Positions 56,814 to 64,000 of a stretch of DNA of 64,000 nt are shown one piece after another. Position numbers and translations under genes: made by a program. The first letter of the stretch is position 1; each line of letters opens with the position of its first letter. Below the pieces are notes generated by a model. It was not told the origin of the DNA and ran no database searches. It was given only the letters and a program-made list of their open reading frames with translations. The stretch is from Romanomermis culicivorax. Its lineage: Eukaryota; Nematoda; Enoplea; Mermithida; Mermithidae. Where the stretch lies: positions 1,116,001-1,180,000 of the forward strand of contig CAWUHX010000078.1 of assembly GCA_963922205.1 (NCBI GenBank), in the 5' to 3' direction.

Positions 56814-56944
56814 AGGTAAAGTGGGGTGACTTTGATAAGGGGCGACTTTGATCAGAGTATGGCATTCCTGCTGATCTCAAATAGTTATCAAATGCCATAA
56901 CTCTGATCAAGTCGACCCTGATCAAAGTCACCCGCACTTTACCT
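56814..56944. mobile_element. TA-flanked palindromic MITE (AGGTAAAGTG family), complete copy
   Basis: The two arms of about 55 bp contain GACTTTGATCAGAG and its inverse, around a short loop with CTCAAATAGTTATC. TA at both edges suggests a Tc1/mariner-type duplication. It is nested in the outer hAT. Confidence 0.75.
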
Positions 56945-57192
56945 TATATAATATAAAGACTAGAAAGAATAAAGTCCAAAATTGTGTAAATTTTCGGTCG
57001 GAAAACTGTATTAACGAGTTCTATTTTTCTATTAGAATCAATCAAACACAAAAAATTGAGGATTTCTGTTCTAAATCCGAATCTAACTGAATGAACAGAG
57101 AATATTCAGAATTTTTTTTTCATTCATCGGTCATTAACAGCCTGTAAAATTTGCTGCAGCCTGCAACGATACTCTAATACACTGTTTCGAAG

Positions 57193-58207
57193 CAGCGTTT
57201 TTTTTTTTGTGCACGGACATTTGTGCCAATTGGCACAAAGGGCCAAAAAAATTTGTGCCAATGGCACAAAAAATTTTTTCACTCTAAAAACGTAGTGAAA
57301 ACCATAAAACTGTTTTGTGCCAAAAGTTATAACAATATGCCCTGTTTTCGATCTAAATTGAGTCATTTTTTAAAGCTCAATGCGCACGTGCTTTCGTCAT
57401 GTCCATGAGCTTTCTTGTATTATTGATATTTCTTGTATTTCTTTGCATTTAATAAATTTCTTTTCCTTCTTTCTTTCAAGTTTGATGAAAACTAACTAAA
57501 GATTACTTTCACCACCGCATTCATTTGCATAAAAATCGTGCTGGCTTTATTTTCTCTAACCACGTCAGCGAGATAAGAAAAACTGATCTAAAAAACGGTT
57601 TCTACGATCCGAAAAGAAATTGAATGCTTCGAAAATTCAGATATTTTTATAGAATTTTTGTCATGAAGTTTTCCTTTACTTTTCGGCCTCCTTCCTAACA
57701 ACTATATTAAAGATTAAACTGGGATGTCTTGTCTATCTATAATTGTTTTCTCCTGAAAAAAGCTAAGTCGAAAGTCGCTTCACGTAGACTTTTGGTTGAA
57801 TAATTGTGCCAAAAATGTCAACTTTTTTCTTTGAATCAATCACTAAAAATATAAGTTTCGGTTCTCAATCTAACTGAATGAACAGAGGAAGTGAAGTTAA
57901 CAATTTCTATTCTTTAGCCGGTCATTGACAATCTCAAAGTCTGTTGCGATAATATTAATAAATTATTCGAATAGAATCTGCTCGCGTTCGAGACAAAGGA
58001 AAGTAGTCAATATTAAACCCATTGAATCGGCGCGAAGCGCCGAGAAAATTTTGCGTTTTCAGCCCTTAAAATGACTAAAAATCAAGGAAATTTAGCCTTG
58101 GACCAGTCAAAAAATTTGTGCCAATTGGCACAAACGCTCAAAATTTTTTGTGCCATTCCAAATTTTTTCGTGCCAAAAACCATGTTTTGGCACAAAAAAA
58201 AACACTG
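57193..58207. mobile_element. hAT element with GTGCCAATTGGCAC repeats (nested copy)
   Basis: The ends are CAGCGTTTTTTTTTTTGTGC and GGCACAAAAAAAAACACTG, with an exact 8-bp duplication TTTCGAAG (57185-57192, 58208-58215). It sits inside a relative, so the family transposed at least twice here. It carries a hairpin core at 58029. Confidence 0.9.
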
Positions 58208-58414
58208 TTTCGAAGAGAAATCGCTCGCGTTCGGGTCTAATATACGAGTAGGAGGAAATATTACATTCATTGAATTCGGCGTCAAGCGCCGAAAATTTTT
58301 GGCATTTTCAGCGCCTAAAACGTCTAAAAGTCAAGGAAATTTAATGTTTGACCAATTGTTTGACCAAGGAAATTTAATGTTTGTTTCGGCACAAAAAAAA
58401 ACACTGATCCCTAA

Positions 58415-59429
58415 CACCGTTTTTTTTTCCTCGAAGATTTTTTCCACATGAGAACCGGACCCAAAATTTTTTTCCTCATTTTCCAAAAATTTTCCACATT
58501 TTTAAAAATGCTTATAATGTGGCTGCGGATGCTTTTTTGTGCATTTTAGGAGCATACCCAAGCATCTTGTTGTATTTGTAGTCAGAAACCTGCAAAAATG
58601 AGGAAAAAAATTGAGAAAATTCTGGTTATGTATGTTAGTCCAAAGTGAGCTCATGAAGAATATATTGGTGTTCTATAGGAGCGGATAAAGCAAGTTAACG
58701 ATAGAGTTCTCATGAATTAATCTGCTATCAACATTCCTGTGATTCCGATCTTATCTAATTTTATTTTGTTCTTGGTCCGGCGCGGAGCGCCGGAAAAATT
58801 TTTTGATTTTCACTTTCTAAAACGCTGGAAAATGAACCTTCATAACGTTGGGAAATAAATTAAAATCAGACTGATGAAGTGTAATTTGCTTCCCATTCCG
58901 GCGCCAAGCGCCGGAAAAATTTTCGGGTTTTTGAACGCTGAAAAATAAATCTCTCCAACAGATATTCATGAGCAGAAGTTCTAAAATCGTAGTCTAGAAT
59001 GATGTCTTCAATTTCCACCTTCAATAAACGCAAAAGTACAGATTGCAAACGTTTAAAAAATTCCAATCATCGAGAGAAAAAATTGAGACTTGATGAAAAA
59101 TCTCTATTTTCGGCGACATAATTGACTGTAAACGATTAGAAAATGAAACGAGCTAACTTGATTGATAGAAACTGTTGAGCATTAATTAGTAAGTCGAAGT
59201 AGATATGCTAACGGCCGCGCCTGATAGAACATAGTTATAATTATACCCATGACCGGCGCGAAGCGCCGGAAAATTTTGAGATTTTGACCTTTTAAAGTCC
59301 ACCAAAATGCATCTTTTCGGTTTAGAGTTCCCCAAAATTTTTTCCACAATGAGAACCATACCCAAAATTTTTTTCCTCATTTCGAAATTTTTTCCTCAAA
59401 AGACCCCATTTGAGGAAAAAAAAACGGTG
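58415..59429. mobile_element. hAT element with GAGGAAAAAAAAACGGTG ends
   Basis: CACCGTTTTTTTTTCCTC and its inverse bound 1015 bp, with an exact 8-bp duplication ATCCCTAA (58407-58414, 59430-59437). The left copy of the duplication is also the right flank of the previous hAT, so the elements abut. Three hairpin cores lie inside (58779, 58900, 59255). No transposase is present. Confidence 0.88.
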
Positions 59430-59739
59430 ATCCCTAATGCTTAGTGCTGAAATCTGAACGCGCCTACAGTGAGTCTCGATCGAATCGTCATTTAATACTA
59501 AAAGTACAAACTTAACATGTCAGTCTAGAAAAACACATGTTAGTCTGGAAAAAGAAATACAACAAACATCGAGATTATTGGTTATAGATGCAGTAGGATA
59601 TAAAGAACAATGTGAAACTGTTAGCATATAGAAAGATCAAACAATACAGTGAGTGAGTGAAAGACAATACAAATTAATTTGCATACGGAGACATGCAGGT
59701 ACAGAAGTACACTTACGCACGCCCCTATGACCGAAAAAG

Positions 59740-61490
59740 AGAAATCAACACAGAAATGAAAAAAATCATATTATATTAATGTCCTCATATAAATTTAGAA
59801 AAATCGATATCTTTAAGTTTTCGAGAAAAAGATTTTACTGAAGTCGCTTTTTCAATGTGGTCAGGTAATTAGTTCCATGTGTGAACGACTCGTTTAGCAA
59901 AGCTATATTTGTCAACGTCAAGATGAGAATTGCCTGTGTTGAGTTTGAATGAGTTTCTGGTTCTAGTAGGATTTGTACAAGAGGAAAAATAATTTTCGAC
60001 TGGTAGAATAGATTTTCGGAAGCCATAATTAGATCAAAATGAATGCGTCTAGTCTCTAATCTGAGAAAATTTATGTCAGTTAGCAAAGCTATATTTGTCA
60101 ACGTCAAGATGAGAATTGCCTATGTTGAGTTTAAATGAGTTTCTGGCTCTATTAGGATTTGTACAGAAAGAAAAATAATTTTCGACTGGTAGAATAGATT
60201 TTCGGATGATGGAGTAAGCCATAATTAGATCAAAATGAATGCGTCTAGTCTCTAATCTGATAAGATTCATATCAGTTAATCTTTGATCATAAGATAATGA
60301 TTTGTCAGTACTAACCCATTTGGTGAATCGCCTCTTAACTTTTTCAACTGCCACAATATCTTTAATGAGATATGGATTCCAGACTACTGTACTGTATTCT
60401 AGAATAGGACATACATATGTGGTGAATGCTTTTGCTGAGAGAAATTTATCTTTCGAAAAAAAGCTCCTTTTAATCAAGCCACAGACTCCCATAGCTTTAT
60501 TCACTATAAAGTTACAATGGGCACCAATAGCGGATTCCGAGTCAGGAACAGAAACCCCATTTAGATAGTAACGATTTTTTGGGTTGTTTTTTCCAATGTG
60601 AAGTATCAAACGTTTTTCACTAGGAATAGGTAGCTGCCACAAATCAGCCCAGTTACTTAAGTGAAGTAAATCGAGTTGAAGTACGTACTTCTTTTTCAAA
60701 AGCCAGGTTGAAAATCTTTACATCGTCTGCAAAAAGGAAAGCCTTGCTATTAGACCTATGATCAATAATATCATTAATAAAAATTTGAAATAATGTAGGT
60801 TCAAGGACACTGCCTTGAGGGACACCACTGATTACAGATTTGATCTCTGATAAGGAGTCGTTCAGCTTGACGCATTGGTTTCTACCTGCCAAGAAAGCTT
60901 GAAGCCGTCTCAGTGTAGTACCTCTTATACCATAGGCATCAAGTTTAATGAGCAACTTACTATGAGACACCGAGTTGAAGGCTTTTGAAAAGTCAATATA
61001 TGCAATATCGATGGTTTGCTTATTATCAATTCCTTTAGTCCAAAGATTAGTACATTCTAGTAATTGATGCGTGCAAGATTTTCCTTTCCGAAAACCAAAT
61101 TGGTAGTCACTTAATAAGCCATTAGTTTGTAAATAAGTTTGTATGTTTTTTTTCGTAATAGATTCCATTGCTCTACAGGTTACGCAACAAAGCAAGATTG
61201 GTCGATAATTTTTTGCTAGAGAAACATCGCCTTTCTTGTGAATCGGGATAACGATAGCATGTTTCCATAATTTCGGCAAGGACCCCGTGTGATAAGAAAC
61301 TTCAAATATAGTACTGAGAGGTCTATTGAGAACATGCTTGAGTTTCTTAAGAAAAAAAGCACATAACCCATCAGGTCCTAGAGCAAGAGATGGTTTAAGT
61401 TTACAAAGAGCTTCCAGAACAACTTCATCACTAAAAGTTACTAATCCAGTTTGGTTGTTACACCTTGGGTTGAGTTCCATTATCATATGT
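59740..61490 (-). mobile_element. 5'-truncated LINE, CR1/jockey-like, copy D
   Basis: Minus-strand coding from 61486 includes LGPDGLCAFFLKK, NYRPILLCC, IDIAYIDFSKAFNSVSH, GVPQGSVLEPTLFQIFINDI and catalytic FADDVKIF (about 60725). After a frameshift near 60670 it continues with YVCPILEYSTVVWNP and VKRRFTKW to about 60080. The last part is duplicated in tandem with a period of 186 bp (59895-60080 and 60081-60266). The endonuclease is absent. The copy is inactive. Confidence 0.85.
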
Positions 61491-61547
61491 GAAAACTGAA
61501 CTGAAATACTCGTTCAAGAGATTAGACATAATTTTTTTGTTTAGAAA

Positions 61548-61690
61548 CATAATTAACGTTTTACTACTTTTTGATGCATCCGGCTTTTGAAAAATAAGAG
61601 TATTTAGAAAATTAGAAACATAATTAACGTTTCGCTACTTTTTGATGCATCCGGCTTTTGAAAAAATAAGAGTATTTAGAAAATTTTGCA
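61548..61690 (+). repeat. Two-copy direct repeat of about 70 bp
   Basis: GAAACATAATTAACGTTT through AAGAGTATTTAGAAAATT occurs twice in tandem with few differences. It is probably a slippage or recombination duplication. Confidence 0.75.
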
Positions 61691-62290
61691 GCATTTAGCC
61701 ACGAGAAGTAATTTGTTCACAGAGAAACAACTGTTCAACGAAATAAAAAGCAAGTTTTGCTTACATACACGTAATATTTCTTCTTCTAAAAGCCATGATT
61801 TGATGACACTTTGTGTGGACCCCCATCATTAGAACTATATGTCAGTTGTTCATTCACGCACACCACCGCTCCGAATTGTGATTGATCGACAACTTTCCAT
61901 TTGGAAAATTCACGTTGAAATGACGTGGAAGCACATTATTCCCGAGATTCTCTAAAATTCTCTCGATATTCTTAGGTAAATTTCAATTTGCAAATTTTGC
62001 AACTTACTTCCGTAGTGCTTCAGCAAGCCACTTCTTTTTCTCTGTTAAGAGGAACGATGTTCCCCGTTTTTTTGCTATTTTTGATGGATTTCTCAGCTTT
62101 TTACGCGAGTAAGCGATACAACATATAAGCATAGCAGAGGAAAATATTGAAGGATTAGAATATTGGAACTATCTAATGATATTAATTATATGTCATTTTT
62201 CAGGAGCACTTCATTGCAGCGGGGACTACCACTCGAAAGAAGATGAAAGGTAATAGCAGAGTGTATGTTTGACCCAATTTAAAAAATTAT
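61691..62290. other. AT-rich DNA, nothing recognised
   Basis: Short frames only. A weak hydrophobic stretch near 62060-62110 is followed by a GT at the end of a possible exon, but the evidence is too thin to call a gene. Confidence 0.35.
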
Positions 62291-62294
62291 ATGC

Positions 62295-63835
62295 TCATTT
62301 CTTTTGAAATGATCGACGCAGCGGTCTCATGAAAGAAAGTTCAACATCGACGAAAAAATTATTATGCCAATAACTGTAATCCATGCACAAATTTTCTCGT
62401 CGTTGAGGAACAAACGGACGAGTGAAAATTTCCTTCAATAGTCTTTGTTAAATGGTTTAAAAAATTTCTAGTAGCACTCAGATATCGACGCAGTTCTGTT
62501 CAAATCGATACAGGATAAGCATAGTTTTTAATGATCTTAGCCTTCCGTATTCTAGTGGAAGAATTTAGCGTTTTTCAACAGTATAACATTTCCCACGTTG
62601 TAAAAATTGCTTATCAAAGTGAACCTAATTTTTTGGTTTTCCTTTAAAATTAATAGACTATAATATAGAAAATTTCACGGAGTTTATCCTAGTGTATTGG
62701 GTTATCGGAAAACGTTGAAGCCCAATTCAGAATTGCAGTCGCCGATTTTCGCCGATTGTCGGCGGCAAAAATTCTAGGATTTTTTCACTTTTGAATTGGG
62801 CTTCCTGTAAATTGCCCATTTTATTCTATAAAATCACCGACTGTCGCCGATTTAATCCCGGGAATCGGCGACAGTCACTGATTTTCGCCGACTATCGCGG
62901 ATTGTCGGGAACAAAAATCTTGGGATTTTTCACTTTCGAATAGGGCTTAACAGTAACGAAACATGCCTTGCAACATTTTCACATCTGCAGTAATCTCTCA
63001 AGCGAAACTAATGTTCTTTTGAAATGATTCCAAAGAATAGAAGTAGAAGCAACTACTATTTCATATGCTTACAAATTTCTACAAATTTTGCGTCATATAG
63101 GACTGTATGACAATTTGAAAGCATTAAGCCTTAACATTTTTGAGTATAGAATTCTACAGTAAAAGAGTCGTGTAAATGACCGTCAAATCTACATACTTGT
63201 AGTTTATCTTTTATAAAATGCGTCCAAATAGAAAAGTGATACAAATCAGTACTGTCGTCAAAATTGTTTCTATAGAACTGTTACTGTAGAATTTTTCACT
63301 ACAAAAATTTTTTACGCATTAGGTCAGTATGTTTTCAAATTTCCAGTCCTATATGATATATTGTACATCAGCAAATCTTAAAAATCTGAAATAATACTTG
63401 CTTTCCACTTCCATCATTTAGAAGCGTTTCATGAGAAACATACTTTATGTCATTCATCAGTTTTCAAGCGTTTTTCTTCGATCATAGCCTAAATCTGTCA
63501 CAGTAGCTTAGAGTATTGTCAAAATGCAAATTTCAACTGAACTTTAACCACACGTCAAAAATGTTGATACTGCGTACCGTTTTCACGACGAGATATATGG
63601 ATGGAGACTCGATTTTTTTGCGATGCGGTGGGAGTTTCGGCAAACACAGCATTACAGGAGCTCAGAAAATCAATTTTGATTACCTTAGAGTGGTTGATAA
63701 GAGTGATAATCAGGGAACCTGTATCGTGCGGGAAAAATTTATTTAGAGTCGACGAGCCTTCCGTAATTTTAAATACAAGTTTGACTGCGACCCCGCTGCA
63801 CCGATCATTTCAAAATGAATGGACTCTAGTCATAA
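62295..63835. mobile_element. Pair of inverted TTTTGAAATGATCG ends enclosing a nested MITE
   Basis: CTTTTGAAATGATCGACGCAG at about 62299-62319 faces CTGCACCGATCATTTCAAAATGAATGG at about 63797-63823. These ends match the element at 245-490. The enclosed 1.5 kb includes the GCCCAAT MITE (62720-62948). It may be one larger element or two half copies. Confidence 0.4.
62720..62948. mobile_element. MITE with GCCCAAT ends, copy 3
   Basis: It starts AGCCCAATTCAGAATTGCAG and ends TTCGAATAGGGCTT. Internal blocks alternate GTCGCCGATTTTCGCCGA with TCTAGGATTTTTTCAC. It is related to copies at 2199 and 10694. Confidence 0.55.
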
Positions 63836-64000
63836 TAACAGTTCTGGATTTGACCCGGTTATCTAAAGCTGCCACTCTCATCCGGTCAAAAATTAATTTT
63901 ATTTCAAACGATGACACTTTATGGGTGGTTTTCGACGTTCGTATAGCAATAATGATGAGTAAATTCTTTGGGGAGTGAAAAAATGAATGACAAATCGTTT

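Larger units (their letters stand above)
56462..58406. mobile_element. hAT element with GTGCCAATTGGCAC repeats (outer)
   Basis: The left end is CAGCGATTTTTTTGTGC and the right end GCACAAAAAAAAACACTG. Flanking octamers GTCCCTAA and ATCCCTAA agree at seven of eight bases. Subterminal TTGTGCCAATTGGCACAA motifs are present. It contains a complete TA-flanked MITE (56814-56944) and another hAT of the same family (57193-58207). No transposase is recognisable. Confidence 0.8.
46182..59267. repeat. Dispersed GC-rich hairpin, core GGCGC-GAA-GCGCC, about a dozen copies
   Basis: Plus-orientation copies or close variants lie at 46182, 47011 (partial), 47959 (partial), 53261, 56002, 58029, 58278, 58779, 58900 and 59255. 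Inverted copies lie at 47699 and 53845. Each core is a 5-bp G/C stem with a three-base loop and is followed by G-A4-5-T3-6 and then often by TTCTAAAATGCACCAAAATGC-like sequence. Several copies lie about 130-350 bp from the right end of hAT-type elements with different termini. It may be a shared transposase-binding, expression or RNA-structure element. Confidence 0.8.
56199..59441. mobile_element. TA-flanked palindromic MITE interrupted by two hAT elements
   Basis: The left arm AGCATTAGGGACGAAGTG (preceded by TA) pairs with CACTTCGTCCCTAA at 56448-56461. The last bases TGCT, followed by TA, now lie at 59438-59443 because two hATs inserted at the right terminus. The original element was about 265 bp and nearly perfectly palindromic, with a CCCCCC(C)AGACGG centre-proximal motif in each arm. 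Confidence 0.65.

Overview
This is an AT-rich animal nuclear sequence, most likely from a nematode or close ecdysozoan relative. The evidence is: spliced genes with GT-AG introns; an invertebrate (nematode-style) globin; and two closely spaced same-strand genes whose start codons sit directly behind splice-acceptor-like AG sites, as in operons resolved by spliced-leader trans-splicing. The species cannot be named from the sequence. Only three host genes are well supported, all on the minus strand. Transposable elements, many of them nested, make up most of the rest.

Left third (1-23 kb): a globin gene in three phase-consistent exons (17394-17213, 10349-10068, 7657-7342; 259 codons). Its very long introns hold inverted-repeat elements, including a 3.2-kb element with about 1-kb inverted arms (13748-16912) and a decayed zinc-finger protein core. 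Other foldback or MITE-like elements lie at 1.8-2.9, 18.5-19.4, 19.6-20.7 and 21.4-22.6 kb.

Middle (23-28.3 kb): a complete six-exon OSTF1 orthologue (SH3 plus ankyrin repeats, 212 aa) lies 203 bp downstream of a complete four-exon dCMP deaminase (204 aa). Exon phases close perfectly in both. The spacing, the polyadenylation signal between them and the acceptor-ATG junctions suggest a two-gene operon.

Centre (31.5-46.1 kb): a 14.7-kb Ty3/gypsy-type LTR retrotransposon with near-identical LTRs, a 4-bp target duplication (AACA), gag, protease, reverse transcriptase, RNase H and integrase. Between pol and the 3' LTR, where some relatives carry env, it has a very long third reading frame. That frame opens with a DEDDy 3'-5' exonuclease domain with all catalytic residues present, continues into coiled-coil and Ser/Thr-rich segments, and ends near an RGG-rich tail. 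It is interrupted by an 809-bp array of four LTR-like units flanked by a CTTT duplication. This exonuclease-bearing retroelement is the main finding.

Right third (46-64 kb): a nested pile of CR1/jockey-like LINE remnants, hAT elements with 8-bp target duplications, G-tract MITEs and TA-flanked palindromes. A GC-rich hairpin, core GGCGCGAAGCGCC, recurs about a dozen times here across otherwise different non-autonomous elements. The host genes probably act in nucleotide metabolism (dCMP deaminase), as an SH3/ankyrin adaptor (OSTF1) and in oxygen binding or sensing (globin). No functional link between them can be read from the sequence beyond the probable operon.
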